64,000 nt of DNA from CAYTMY01 sp964618075. GTDB lineage: Bacteria > Bacillota > Clostridia > Eubacteriales > Anaerofustaceae. Position 1 is the first letter of the stretch; each line of letters opens with the position of its first letter. Of the stretch, positions 53,738 through 63,062 are shown in pieces. The translations under genes and the position numbers were made by a program. The stretch covers positions 8,962-72,961 of the forward strand of contig CAZTZO010000006.1 in NCBI GenBank assembly GCA_964618075.1, in the 5' to 3' direction. Under the pieces are notes generated by a model. The model made no database searches. It was given only the letters and a program-made list of their open reading frames with translations, and was not told where the DNA came from.

Positions 53738-53755
53738 GCAGCGCCTTTTATTTTT
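53711..53755 (+). terminator. Leader terminator of the GSIII gene
   Basis: AGGCGCTGTGGATAA (53711-53725) pairs with TTATCCGCAGCGCCT (53732-53746), with one U-G pair and a six-base loop. TTTTATTTTT follows and runs straight into the GGAGG ribosome site at 53756-53760. Termination here would prevent GSIII expression. Confidence 0.85.
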
Positions 53756-53769
53756 GGAGGTTATCAATT

Positions 53770-55863
53770 ATGAAAAACATACCCGAACTATTTGCAAAGA
53801 TGGTGTTCAATGACGATGTTATGAGAGAAAAACTGCCAAAGGATATCTACAAGTCCCTGCAAAACACAATAAGAAACGGTGGAGATCTCGATATCACTGT
53901 GGCAAATGCAGTCGCAACGGCTATGAAGGACTGGGCGATAGAAAAAGGAGCTACACACTTTACACACTGGTTCCAGCCGATGACGGGAATTACTGCAGAA
54001 AAGCACGATAGCTTCATTTCCCCCACAGAGAACGGAAAAGTCATCATGGAGTTTTCAGGCAAGGAGCTTATCAAGGGAGAACCGGACGCCTCCAGCTTTC
54101 CTTCCGGAGGCTTAAGAGCAACATTTGAGGCAAGAGGCTACACGGCATGGGACCCGACTTCATATGCCTTTATAAAGGACGATTCTCTTTGTATACCGAC
54201 GGCATTCTGTTCATACGGAGGAGAAGTCCTTGACAAGAAAACACCCTTGCTTCGTTCAATGGAGCTTGTCAGTGAACAGGCAATAAGAGTGTTGAAGCTC
54301 TTCGGGATAAACGACGTAACCAAGGTTTCCGCAACGGTGGGACCTGAACAGGAATACTTTCTTATAGATAAAGAATTGTATCTTAAAAGAAAGGATTTGA
54401 TCTTTACCGGCCGAACGCTGTTCGGTGCAAAATCTCCTAAGGGACAGGAAATGGAAGACCATTATTTCGGAGTTATCAAGCCGAGAGTCATGGAATTTAT
54501 GGAAGACCTCAACGAAGAATTGTGGAAGCTCGGCATATACGCAAAGACCGAACACAATGAAGTCGCACCCGCACAACACGAGCTTGCTCCTATATTTACC
54601 ACTGCTAATATAGCGACAGATCACAATCAGCTGACAATGGAGATGATGAAAAAAGTAGCCGACAAGCACTCATTAGCCTGTCTCTTGCACGAAAAACCGT
54701 TTGAAGGCGTAAACGGAAGCGGTAAACATAATAACTGGTCGCTTTCAACAAATACAGGCTTGAATCTGCTTGAGCCGGGCAAATCACCCGAAACGAACAC
54801 TATGTTCCAGCTCTTTGTATGCGCCGTTATAGAAGCGATAGACGAGCATCAGGATCTTTTGAGAATAGCCGTTGCTGGAGCGGGAAACGACCACAGGCTT
54901 GGAGCTAACGAAGCGCCTCCTGCAATAGTATCTATGTTCCTAGGAGAAGAGCTAAGTGCCGTTCTTTCTTCGGTAAGAAAACAAACCGAATACAGTAAAA
55001 CAAAAGTTGATGATATGAAAACGGACGTTCATGTGCTTCCTGACTTTAAACGTGATACGACTGACAGAAACAGAACCTCACCTTTCGCTTTCACGGGCAA
55101 TAAGTTTGAGTTCAGAATGCTCGGTTCAACAGCCTCTATAGCAAACCCCAACATCGTTCTCAATACGATAGTGGCTGACGTTCTTGAAAAGTATGCAAAT
55201 ATCCTTGAGGGCGCAGATAACTTTGATAAGGCTTTAAGCGAATTAATGCTAAATACTCTTAAACAGCACGATAGAATTATATTTAACGGTAATAACTACT
55301 CGCAGGAATGGCTCGTTGAAGCTGAGAAAAGAGGCTTACTCAACCTGCGAACAACTCCCGATGCATTAAAATACTTTATAAGCAAAAAGAATATAGACTT
55401 GTTCGAAAAGCACAAGATATTCACGGAAGCCGAAATCAGATCACGATATGAGATACTTATGGAAAGTTATTCAAAGACAGTGATAATTGAAGCTTCGACA
55501 ATGACAGATATGGCAAGAAAACAAATTTTGCCCTCAACGTTAGCTTTCATTAAGGACACCGCAAAAACAGCGCTGATGAAAAAGGAGCTTGAAATTGAAA
55601 TGAAGGACGATTGCACATATAAATTGGTAAAGCTTGTCACAGACTGTGCCAATGAGATATACGATAACACCGAAAAGCTTCAAGACGTCATTAACAAGGC
55701 TTCAGAGATAAACGATCCTACTTCACTTGCCGATTACTGCAAGGACGAGGTAATTTTCGCTATGGCAAGCTTAAGAGAAGCTTCTGATAAAGCAGAAACG
55801 CTCGTCGGTGAAAAATACTGGGCTTATCCGACGTATGGAGAATTATTATTCAGCGTAAATTAA
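53770..55863 (+). CDS. glnA: Glutamine synthetase, type III
   Basis: A 697-residue GSIII that joins glutamate, ammonia and ATP. Active-site blocks are all present: VGPEQEYFLIDKEL (metal Glu), HNEVAPAQHELAPI, FEGVNGSGKHNNWSLS (the His missing from the GS-like protein at 47279) and AGAGNDHRLGANEAPP. I use the ATG at 53770, behind GGAGG; the reading frame is open upstream but the leader there is a terminator structure. Together with the divergent glutamate synthase it forms a GS-GOGAT pathway. Confidence 0.95.
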   Translation: MKNIPELFAKMVFNDDVMREKLPKDIYKSLQNTIRNGGDLDITVANAVATAMKDWAIEKGATHFTHWFQPMTGITAEKHDSFISPTENGKVIMEFSGKELIKGEPDASSFPSGGLRATFEARGYTAWDPTSYAFIKDDSLCIPTAFCSYGGEVLDKKTPLLRSMELVSEQAIRVLKLFGINDVTKVSATVGPEQEYFLIDKELYLKRKDLIFTGRTLFGAKSPKGQEMEDHYFGVIKPRVMEFMEDLNEELWKLGIYAKTEHNEVAPAQHELAPIFTTANIATDHNQLTMEMMKKVADKHSLACLLHEKPFEGVNGSGKHNNWSLSTNTGLNLLEPGKSPETNTMFQLFVCAVIEAIDEHQDLLRIAVAGAGNDHRLGANEAPPAIVSMFLGEELSAVLSSVRKQTEYSKTKVDDMKTDVHVLPDFKRDTTDRNRTSPFAFTGNKFEFRMLGSTASIANPNIVLNTIVADVLEKYANILEGADNFDKALSELMLNTLKQHDRIIFNGNNYSQEWLVEAEKRGLLNLRTTPDALKYFISKKNIDLFEKHKIFTEAEIRSRYEILMESYSKTVIIEASTMTDMARKQILPSTLAFIKDTAKTALMKKELEIEMKDDCTYKLVKLVTDCANEIYDNTEKLQDVINKASEINDPTSLADYCKDEVIFAMASLREASDKAETLVGEKYWAYPTYGELLFSVN

Positions 55864-55889
55864 ACTTAACTCTTTGATAATGTGGTGAA

Positions 55890-55930
55890 AACAGACAACG
55901 GCACGTAATAAGTATGCCGTTGTCTGTTTG
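55890..55930. terminator. Terminator between GSIII and PBP1
   Basis: AACAGACAACGGCA (55890-55903) and TGCCGTTGTCTGTT (55915-55928), a perfect hairpin between convergent genes, with T-rich sequence on the plus side. Confidence 0.85.
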
Positions 55931-55940
55931 TGTATTTACA

Positions 55941-58136
55941 TTATTTAATTTTATTAAAGAAATCCTCTATATTATCAAGGTAGTGATTTTTTTTGCAATA
56001 CTCCTTAGGTGCGCTGTCAATAAGATAGTATTTTTCGCATTTGTTCTTTTCGTTGCATTTTTCGGAAAACAACAGTCCGCTTGATGAATCCACAACGACC
56101 TTAACAACCCTGCGAGAGCTAAAAGCGGCTTCGTCTGATAATCGAATTAGAATATCACACACGTCATTATCCGTTATATCGCTCTTTATGTTTATTTCGG
56201 GCTTGAGAACGGTTATCGTCTCAACCTCCTCGCTATAGTCGCTTGGCGCTGCCAAAAACGCATACACACCCTCTGAAATACTTTGCGACGTAAAATCCGA
56301 AAATGCATGCATCGGCCACGAGGTCGTAAGCCCGTCTACGAGAAGCGCGTCTACATTACCCGCCCACAAAACTCCGATGACATCTCCGCACCCTCCGACA
56401 AACCATACATCTCTGTTGTCGTCAGTTGTGCCTGTTTTGCCGAATAACTCATAACCGTTTTGCGCACTCATGCCGGTGCCTCTGTTTACAACGCTTTCAA
56501 GACAACTCTTCATTTTATTTGCCGTTTCAGTCGAAAATACCTTCTTTGCTTCACTGTACTCTTTAAATATCACCTTACCGCTTTCGTCGATAATAGAGGT
56601 TATGTATACAGGCTCTCTTATGTTTCCCGCGTTTGCTATAGATGAATAAGCAACTGCCATATCGGTCGGTTTTATACCGTTATACAGTCCACCCAAAGCC
56701 ACTGAATAACCGCTGTCCTCCTTTGATAGAGTAGTTATACCAAGCTTACTGATGAAAGAGGACAACTCGTTTTGCCTGCCCATCATATATAAGCGCAAAC
56801 AAGCGGCATTCAGCGAATTTGTCAAAGCTTCTCTCAAAGTAACATAGCCCATGTAAATATCGCCGTAATTGTTCGGAGAATAACCGTTTATCTCAATAGG
56901 CGCGTCCAATACGACGCTGTTTACGTCAGCTATGCCGTTTTCAATAAGATACAGCATATAAAGAGGTTTTATCGTGCTTCCGCACTGACGCGCAGTATCC
57001 GCCATATCTATATATGTATCGCTGTCGGCTCCGTAATAACACAAAATGTTGCCGCTGCTTGCCGACATACAAACACAGGCGCATGATACGTTCGGGGCAT
57101 TTTCCTCAATCCTGTATTCAATCGCTTCAAGCATATTTTCCTGCATTTCGTAATTCAACGTAGCATTTACAGTTAAATTCTGAGAATAAAGCAGACTTTC
57201 CGCCTGCTCATAGGAATCCTTGACCTTATAACCCAACTCATTTTGATAATATGCTGCAATACATTTCAGGGCTTCCTCGTATACTTTGTTAAGATAAGCT
57301 CTGTAGCCGTTTTTACCCTCTCCGAAATCAAAGCCTTCGCTTTTATTTGCGCTGTTTATTACAACCTGCTCTTCTGTTGCCGCATCAGCCTCATTTTGCG
57401 TTATATAACCGTTTTCAAGCATAAGAGCTACGACCTTGTCCTTACGCATACAAGCATAAACATACCCCTGTGAGTCCAAGGGGCAATAAGCACTCGGAGC
57501 TTGAATGATTCCTGCAAGCATGGCAGCCTGAGCTATATCAAGCTCACACGGAGGAATTGAAAAATATGTCATGCTTGCGTCGTAAAGCCCGTTTGCACCG
57601 CCGCCGAAATATATTTCATTTAGGTAAATCGTCAGTATTTCATCCTTCGTGTATTTACGTTCAAGCTTAAGCGCACAGATAGCTTCCCTAAGCTTTCTTA
57701 AATAGCTTTGCTCTGATGTAAAAAAGAGTATTTTTGCCACCTGCTGAGTAAGAGTGCTCGCACCCTCAACAATTTCGCCCTCTTTTATATTATTAAACAC
57801 CGCGCGTACTATCCCGAAAACATCTATGCCGTGATGCTTAAAAAATCTTTTGTCCTCGATAGAAACAAGTGCATTTACAACAATGTCCGGTATTTCCTCC
57901 CTTGTAATATACGTAGCGTTCTTTGATGCTATTTCGCCAATTTTATACCCGTCCGAAGTGTATATTACGCTTGATGTATGCTTGCGGTACTCATAAGCGC
58001 TTATATTCGGTACGCCGGAATATACGTAAATACCCGCTGCCGTCAATAACAAAACGACGATAATTAACAGCGTTTTAATTAGTCTTTTTTTTGATTTTCG
58101 TTTAAGTCTTTTTTTCTTTCTTTTTTGTTTCGCCAT
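55941..58136 (-). CDS. Class A penicillin-binding protein (bifunctional PBP1)
   Basis: A 731-residue peptidoglycan synthase. A Lys/Arg-rich cytosolic tail and one membrane segment (TLLIIVVLLLTAAGIYVYSG) come first. The glycosyltransferase 51 domain has SIEDKRFFKHHGID, EGASTLTQQVAKIL and LNEIYFGGGANGLYDA. The transpeptidase domain has QCGSTIKPLYML (SxxK), SLNAA (SxN) and FGKTGTTDDNRDVWFVGG (KTG). It polymerises and cross-links glycan strands outside the membrane. The next gene, divergent, is a cell wall hydrolase-like gene. Confidence 0.95.
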   Translation of the reverse strand: MAKQKRKKKRLKRKSKKRLIKTLLIIVVLLLTAAGIYVYSGVPNISAYEYRKHTSSVIYTSDGYKIGEIASKNATYITREEIPDIVVNALVSIEDKRFFKHHGIDVFGIVRAVFNNIKEGEIVEGASTLTQQVAKILFFTSEQSYLRKLREAICALKLERKYTKDEILTIYLNEIYFGGGANGLYDASMTYFSIPPCELDIAQAAMLAGIIQAPSAYCPLDSQGYVYACMRKDKVVALMLENGYITQNEADAATEEQVVINSANKSEGFDFGEGKNGYRAYLNKVYEEALKCIAAYYQNELGYKVKDSYEQAESLLYSQNLTVNATLNYEMQENMLEAIEYRIEENAPNVSCACVCMSASSGNILCYYGADSDTYIDMADTARQCGSTIKPLYMLYLIENGIADVNSVVLDAPIEINGYSPNNYGDIYMGYVTLREALTNSLNAACLRLYMMGRQNELSSFISKLGITTLSKEDSGYSVALGGLYNGIKPTDMAVAYSSIANAGNIREPVYITSIIDESGKVIFKEYSEAKKVFSTETANKMKSCLESVVNRGTGMSAQNGYELFGKTGTTDDNRDVWFVGGCGDVIGVLWAGNVDALLVDGLTTSWPMHAFSDFTSQSISEGVYAFLAAPSDYSEEVETITVLKPEINIKSDITDNDVCDILIRLSDEAAFSSRRVVKVVVDSSSGLLFSEKCNEKNKCEKYYLIDSAPKEYCKKNHYLDNIEDFFNKIK

Positions 58137-58185
58137 ATTATTCGCTTTTTTAATATTAGAATCAAGCTGATTATGAGGTACAACG

Positions 58186-59031
58186 ATGAAAAAATATGTC
58201 GCTTTTATATTTATACCGATATTATTATCGAAAATACTCTTTTTACCCTCAAGCGTATATGCACAGGATACTCAAACTCCGATAATGGGGCACGGAAAGC
58301 TCTCCAGCGAAGAAATGTCGGAGTATCTTTTTTCCAATAATGATCAATCCGGCATAAATCCCATAAGCAAGGAATACGCAGATAATTTTGCAATTCTTAC
58401 TATAAAGTATTCCTCTGAGGAGGGAGTAGATCATGATGTTGCCTTTGCTCTAATGATGCACGAAACGGGATATCTCAACTTCGGAGGCGATGTGCTTCCC
58501 TCTCAAAATAATTTCGGAGGTCTGGGAGCTGTAGGCGGCGGAGCAAACGGAGCGTCTTTTGCCACAGTAGACGATGGCATACTTGCTGTAGTTCAGCATC
58601 TGAAATGCTATGCTTCAAACGAACCTCTTAACCTGCCCTGCGTAGATCCGCGGTTCAATGAACAGTTGCGTAAAAAGGCGGTATATGTAGAAGAGCTGGG
58701 ATATGAGGATAATCCGAACGGCACAGGCTGGGCTTATCCCGGCAGCGGTTACGGAAAGAGCATCACATCTTTAATTTCAATTATACCCACGTCTGTTAAA
58801 GCAACTGCTCCCACAACAGCGACTAGTCAAACAAACGAACAGAATACACCGCAGAGCACACAAAACAAAAATGATATATTTGCCATTTCAAATGCGAATG
58901 TTTCGGATATTAGCGTAGTAGTCTTAACGCTCGTATTAATTATACTGATTAAGCTGTTTGTGTCAAATCCGAAGGGGAAAAATTCTCGTATAAAGCAAAT
59001 CAAAAAACAAAAAAAGAACAACAGCATATAA
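58186..59031 (+). CDS. Secreted or membrane-anchored glucosaminidase-domain protein
   Basis: A 281-residue protein with a signal peptide (about 1-26, ending SVYAQD). A lysozyme-like glucosaminidase domain (about 50-205) contains ALMMHETGYLNFGG with the likely catalytic Glu and SQNNFGGLGAVGGGANGASF. A Thr/Gln/Asn-rich linker, a membrane segment near 245-262 and a Lys-rich tail follow, so it is probably membrane-anchored on both ends. It likely trims peptidoglycan. GAGGT lies before the ATG. It is divergent from the PBP1 gene. Confidence 0.85.
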   Translation: MKKYVAFIFIPILLSKILFLPSSVYAQDTQTPIMGHGKLSSEEMSEYLFSNNDQSGINPISKEYADNFAILTIKYSSEEGVDHDVAFALMMHETGYLNFGGDVLPSQNNFGGLGAVGGGANGASFATVDDGILAVVQHLKCYASNEPLNLPCVDPRFNEQLRKKAVYVEELGYEDNPNGTGWAYPGSGYGKSITSLISIIPTSVKATAPTTATSQTNEQNTPQSTQNKNDIFAISNANVSDISVVVLTLVLIILIKLFVSNPKGKNSRIKQIKKQKKNNSI

Positions 59032-59053
59032 CTCATCTGTTGTCCCCTTTATT
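59018..59053 (+). terminator. Possible weak terminator after the glucosaminidase gene
   Basis: ACAACAG (59018-59024) and CTGTTGT (59037-59043) flank a 12-base loop, followed by a T-rich CCCCTTTATTT. It overlaps the stop codon. Confidence 0.4.
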
Positions 59054-59061
59054 TAAAAACT

Positions 59062-59331
59062 TCAATTATTATTTTCGCATTCTATACTGTCATTGTTATC
59101 TATTAAAGCCATTGCATTATCATAATCCTCGGGCTTTACGTAAATATTCACGCCTAAATTCGTATTTCCTATAACAACTTTAATGCTTCCGCCTATGCCA
59201 TCATAGTCCATATACGAAAATATATTATAGGAATCCAGTAATGAAGCAATAACGCAAGCCTCCGTATCACTATCAACATATTTAAGCAGCTTCATATTAT
59301 CAATATTACGTTTTTTTCCAAACATTTTCAT
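59062..59331 (-). CDS. DUF2007-family small protein
   Basis: An 89-residue protein with KYVDSDTEACVIASLLDSYNI near 15-35 and a NIYVKPEDYDNAMALI end, matching the DUF2007 putative signal-transducing fold. Its start overlaps the end of truA by 26 bp. It is the last gene of the rpoA-to-ecf operon. Function unknown. Confidence 0.75.
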   Translation of the reverse strand: MKMFGKKRNIDNMKLLKYVDSDTEACVIASLLDSYNIFSYMDYDGIGGSIKVVIGNTNLGVNIYVKPEDYDNAMALIDNNDSIECENNN

Positions 59332-60076
59332 ACTCCTTTGGGTAATATACTTCCTTCAAATACAGTCCACATGGCGCTAAGGTCGGAGCTGTCATATTTG
59401 TCCTCTTGCAGGAAAGCAGCACGCTTTTTATATCCTCATTGCTCATTTTGCCGTTACCCGCATACATTAGTGTACCTGCAAGTATGCGAACCATGTTGTA
59501 CAAAAAACCGTTTGCACCGGCAGTGATAGTGATTATATCACCTGACTTTTCAACCTTTAGCTCATACAGATTTCTTTTTGTCGTCTTCACGGAGCTGCCG
59601 CTTGCCATAAATGCCGAAAAATCATGTTCGCCCATTAAAATATTGCACGCCTCGTTCATTTTGTCAACATTTAGTCTTTGTTTATAGTGATATGCCCTGT
59701 TTATATAAAACGGCGAAAAAATTTGAGCATTGTATATCAGGTACTGATATGTTTTACCTATTGCACAAAACCTTGCGTTAAAATCTTCGGGCACCTCGGC
59801 GGCTTCATTTATGCGAATATCAAACGGTAAATACGCATTTATTGCACATACAAGCTTTTTTGCGCTTTCATTAAAATCGCATCTGAAGTTTGCCACCTGC
59901 GCTAATGCGTGGACTCCGCTGTCAGTTCTGCCGCTCGCATTAACATTTACGATTTGTCCTGTTATTTGTTTTATTGCATTGGTTATTTCCTGCTGGATAC
60001 TGTTGCCGTTATTTTGTATCTGCCAGCCGCAGTAATTTGTTCCGTCATAGGAAATTTTTATGGCATAATTTTTCAT
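59306..60076 (-). CDS. truA: tRNA pseudouridine synthase A
   Basis: TruA makes pseudouridine at tRNA positions 38-40. The 256-residue protein has SYDGTNYCGWQIQNNGNSIQ near 9-28 and the catalytic Asp in ASGRTDSGVHALAQ near 47-60, and FLYNMVRILAGTL near 195. Its start overlaps ecfT by four bases. This gene order (rplQ, ecfA1, ecfA2, ecfT, truA) is common in Bacillota. Confidence 0.96.
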   Translation of the reverse strand: MKNYAIKISYDGTNYCGWQIQNNGNSIQQEITNAIKQITGQIVNVNASGRTDSGVHALAQVANFRCDFNESAKKLVCAINAYLPFDIRINEAAEVPEDFNARFCAIGKTYQYLIYNAQIFSPFYINRAYHYKQRLNVDKMNEACNILMGEHDFSAFMASGSSVKTTKRNLYELKVEKSGDIITITAGANGFLYNMVRILAGTLMYAGNGKMSNEDIKSVLLSCKRTNMTAPTLAPCGLYLKEVYYPKEYENVWKKT

Positions 60077-60876
60077 ACGGGTATATAGCGCGTAAGGAAT
60101 ATACAGCTCATTGCTATTACGACAATAATATATGCGATGATGTCGCGCTTTTCATATTTTAATTCCTTTAATCTTGTGCGTCCTTCTCCGCCTCTGTAGC
60201 ATCGAGCCTCCATGGCCATAGCAAGCTCGTTTGCTCTTTGAAATGCACTGACAAACAGCGGAACAAGCACCGGGATAAGACCCTTCGCACGAGCTATTAT
60301 ATTGCCGCTTTCAAAATCTGCACCGCGAGATTTTTGGGCTTTTATTATTCTGTCGGTTTCCTCTGTAAGAGTAGGGATAAATCTTAAAGCTATACTCATC
60401 ATCATACTCAATTCGTGGGCAACCTTATTAAGAAGAGGCACTCTCTTGATAAGAGCCTCCATTCCGTCAGTCAGCGATATCGCAGAAGTACACAGCGTCA
60501 TTATAGACGTTCCAGAAATGAGTAATATCAGCCTGAATGCCATGTTTACGGAAAGCTTCAAGCCCTCCTCGGTGATTTTCAAAAACTTCCACTGCCATAA
60601 GATGTTCCCCGGAGTCCATAAGGCATTTATTATTACGGTCAAAATGATTATGAATATAACCGCCTTTAAGCCTCTGAGCACATATGATACAGGGATTTTA
60701 GATAATATAATGACCGCAACAAGAAATAAAAACGCGGCAAGATAACCCCATATACTGTCGGCAACGAACAAAAATATAATATACAAAAATGTTGACAATA
60801 TTTTTGTTCTGGGGTCAAGCTTGTGTATTATTGAGTTTGTCGGATAATACTGTCCTATAGTGATATCTTTAATCAT
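60073..60876 (-). CDS. ecfT: ECF transporter T component
   Basis: A 267-residue membrane protein with about six hydrophobic segments. The Ala-Arg-Gly-type coupling motifs that contact the ATPases are visible as KAQKSRGADFESGN and MEARCYRGGEGRTRL. It joins the two ATPases to interchangeable S subunits, such as the one at 9670. It overlaps ecfA2 by four bases and truA by four. Confidence 0.95.
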   Translation of the reverse strand: MIKDITIGQYYPTNSIIHKLDPRTKILSTFLYIIFLFVADSIWGYLAAFLFLVAVIILSKIPVSYVLRGLKAVIFIIILTVIINALWTPGNILWQWKFLKITEEGLKLSVNMAFRLILLISGTSIMTLCTSAISLTDGMEALIKRVPLLNKVAHELSMMMSIALRFIPTLTEETDRIIKAQKSRGADFESGNIIARAKGLIPVLVPLFVSAFQRANELAMAMEARCYRGGEGRTRLKELKYEKRDIIAYIIVVIAMSCIFLTRYIPV

Positions 60877-61727
60877 TTTTTGAACCTGTTGAGTATCTGC
60901 GAAGCTGCGTCGCGCGTTGTGAACGGCGTCGTATCTATATCAATACCACGCGCTTTAAGCATTTCAAGCACCTGCTTACCCTGAGGCACATCAAGACTCA
61001 TGTCGCGTAAAAATTTCGAATCCTTAAAGACCTCTTTAGGAGGAGCATACATAACAAGCTTTCCTTTGGAAAATACCATTACCTTATCTGCGTATTGAGC
61101 AACATCATCCATATTGTGAGAAACAAGAAGAATACATATCCCGACTTCCTTGTTCATCACTTTTATGCTGTTGAAGATTTCCTCTCTGCCCATAGGATCA
61201 AGACCGCTTGCCGGCTCGTCAAGGATAAGTATTTGCGGCTTCATAGCAAGAACTCCGGCTATGGCAACGCGTCTTTTTTGACCTCCGGACAATTCAAACG
61301 GAGATTTATCCTTTACCTCGTCATAATTGAGCCCGACAAGCTCTATACTCTGTTTGACAAGCAGATTCATTTTATTTTCGTCGTAACCGATATTTTTCGG
61401 ACCGAAGCATACGTCTTTATAAACAGTGTCCTCAAAAAGCTGATATTCGGGATATTGAAAAACTATACCGACTCTTTTACATATTTCCTTCATCGATACA
61501 TTCTTCTTGTCGCTTATATCTATACCGTTTACGATAACAGTCCCTTTTGTAGGTGTCAATAGCCTGTTAAGGTGCTGTATCATGGTTGATTTTCCGCTGC
61601 CTGTATGCCCTATTATGCCTATAAAATCGTGAGGCCCGACATCAAAGGATACGTCCTGTATAGCTGTGGCTTCAAAGATTGTATTTTGCGAATAAATGTG
61701 AGATAAATTCTTTACTTCAATTGACAT
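60873..61727 (-). CDS. ecfA2: ECF transporter ATPase A2
   Basis: A 284-residue ABC ATPase with Walker A GHTGSGKSTMIQH near 38-50, the Q-loop in VGIVFQYPEYQLFE, signature LSGGQKRRVAIAGVLA and Walker B ILILDEPASGLDP. It pairs with EcfA1. Its start overlaps the end of ecfA1 by 16 bp. Confidence 0.95.
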   Translation of the reverse strand: MSIEVKNLSHIYSQNTIFEATAIQDVSFDVGPHDFIGIIGHTGSGKSTMIQHLNRLLTPTKGTVIVNGIDISDKKNVSMKEICKRVGIVFQYPEYQLFEDTVYKDVCFGPKNIGYDENKMNLLVKQSIELVGLNYDEVKDKSPFELSGGQKRRVAIAGVLAMKPQILILDEPASGLDPMGREEIFNSIKVMNKEVGICILLVSHNMDDVAQYADKVMVFSKGKLVMYAPPKEVFKDSKFLRDMSLDVPQGKQVLEMLKARGIDIDTTPFTTRDAASQILNRFKK

Positions 61728-62554
61728 AACGCATCCACCAATTCTTCCGCCGATAAAATATCGTCCGGCAAATTTAATCCGCCGTTTCTGAGAATATCCG
61801 CTATTTCAACTATTTCGGGAGCGTCAAGACGCAGCTGTCTGAGCTTGGGAATCTCTCTGAAGACCTCGCTCGGAGTACCCGACATTTCTATTTTACCATC
61901 ATTTAATATCACTACTCTGTCAGCAGTGATAGTTTCTTCCATATTGTGTGTAATGAGGATTATAGTTACTCCCTCATCGTTTAATTTTTCTATTATTTCG
62001 AGAACGTCTTCTCTGCCGGCAGGGTCAAGCATTGCAGTTGACTCGTCAAATATTATGCATTGAGGATTCATCGCCAGAACGCCCGCTATGGCAATTCTTT
62101 GCTTTTGCCCTCCCGAAAGCTGATGAGGTTTTTTATCTTTATAGGCAAGCATACCGACGGCATCAAGGCTTTCATCTATTCTTTTACGTATTTCCTCAGC
62201 GGGAATACCAAGATTTTCAACGCCAAATGCTACGTCCTCTTCAACTAAGGTAGCCACCATCTGGTTGTCGGGATTTTGAAAAACCATACCTGTACTGCGA
62301 CGTATTTCGTTTAAAGAGTCCTCGTCCTTCGTATTAAGCCCGTTAACTAAGACATCTCCGTTTGTAGGCAAAATAAGCCCATTTAAAAGCTTTGCAAAGG
62401 TAGATTTACCGCTGCCGTTGTGCCCGAGCACTGCTATATATTCTCCGGACGCAATGGAAATATTTATATTATCCAGAGCTTTTTTGTCGGGATAATTCTC
62501 AATGTCGTAGTAATAATCTACGTTTTTAAGTGTTATAAAATTTTTCTGTGCCAT
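61712..62554 (-). CDS. ecfA1: ECF transporter ATPase A1
   Basis: About 280 residues. Walker A is GHNGSGKSTFAKLLNG, the Q-loop MVFQNPDNQMV, the signature LSGGQKQRIAIAGVLA, and Walker B CIIFDESTAMLDP. Glu and Ser in ESTAMLDP where A2 has EPASGLDP is normal for A1. The ATG at 62554 is my choice; another at 62569 adds five residues, and neither has a strong ribosome site. Confidence 0.94.
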   Translation of the reverse strand: MAQKNFITLKNVDYYYDIENYPDKKALDNINISIASGEYIAVLGHNGSGKSTFAKLLNGLILPTNGDVLVNGLNTKDEDSLNEIRRSTGMVFQNPDNQMVATLVEEDVAFGVENLGIPAEEIRKRIDESLDAVGMLAYKDKKPHQLSGGQKQRIAIAGVLAMNPQCIIFDESTAMLDPAGREDVLEIIEKLNDEGVTIILITHNMEETITADRVVILNDGKIEMSGTPSEVFREIPKLRQLRLDAPEIVEIADILRNGGLNLPDDILSAEELVDALCQLK

Positions 62555-62665
62555 AGCGTACTTTCTCATATAAGGCTAAAGGGCTCGTATAAGCGCGGAA
62601 ATTTCCACTCCAAATACAAAAGCCCCATAAGCACATAACTCTTATAATATTGCAGGTTTAAATCT

Positions 62666-63019
62666 TTATTTTTCGTCTTCAACAAGCTCGAGTATTGCGG
62701 TTTCGGCTCCGTCACCGCGTCTTGTACCCAACCTGAGAACTCTCGTATAGCCACCGTTTCTTTCTTTAAAAGCAGGCGCTACTTCTTCAAATAATTTATG
62801 CACTACATCAGGCTCGTAAATGTATGACAGAGCAAGTCTTCTCGCGTGAAGGTCTCCTCTTTTGCCGAGGGTTATCATCTTCTCCACGATTCTTCTGGCT
62901 TCCTTAGCTCTGAAAACGGTCGTTGTAACCTTGCCGTATTTTATCGTATCAGTTACAATACCGCGAAGAAGCGCTCTTCTTTGGTCTGATGTTTTTCCGA
63001 GTTTTCTGTAACCGGCCAT
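62666..63019 (-). CDS. rplQ: 50S ribosomal protein L17
   Basis: A 117-residue protein with the typical start MAGYRKLGKTSDQRRALLRG, the segment TTVFRAKEARRIVEKMITLGKRG, and the end RVLRLGTRRGDGAETAILELV. It belongs to the large ribosomal subunit near the exit tunnel. It follows rpoA by 43 bp, as in most Bacillota. AGGAGGAAAA lies before the ATG. Confidence 0.97.
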   Translation of the reverse strand: MAGYRKLGKTSDQRRALLRGIVTDTIKYGKVTTTVFRAKEARRIVEKMITLGKRGDLHARRLALSYIYEPDVVHKLFEEVAPAFKERNGGYTRVLRLGTRRGDGAETAILELVEDEK

Positions 63020-63062
63020 GTTTTTCCTCCTGGATTTTGCAGTTATATACTGCCGACCTTAC

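Noticed and set aside
53644..53769. Upstream extension of GSIII to 739 residues
   Set aside because: The extra 42 codons run through the promoter and terminator, and GGAGG lies right before the ATG at 53770.
62570..62665. Terminator between rplQ and ecfA1
   Set aside because: A long imperfect GGGCT/AGCCC pair and a GGAAATTTCC palindrome exist but with a large loop and no proper T-run, so I do not call it.
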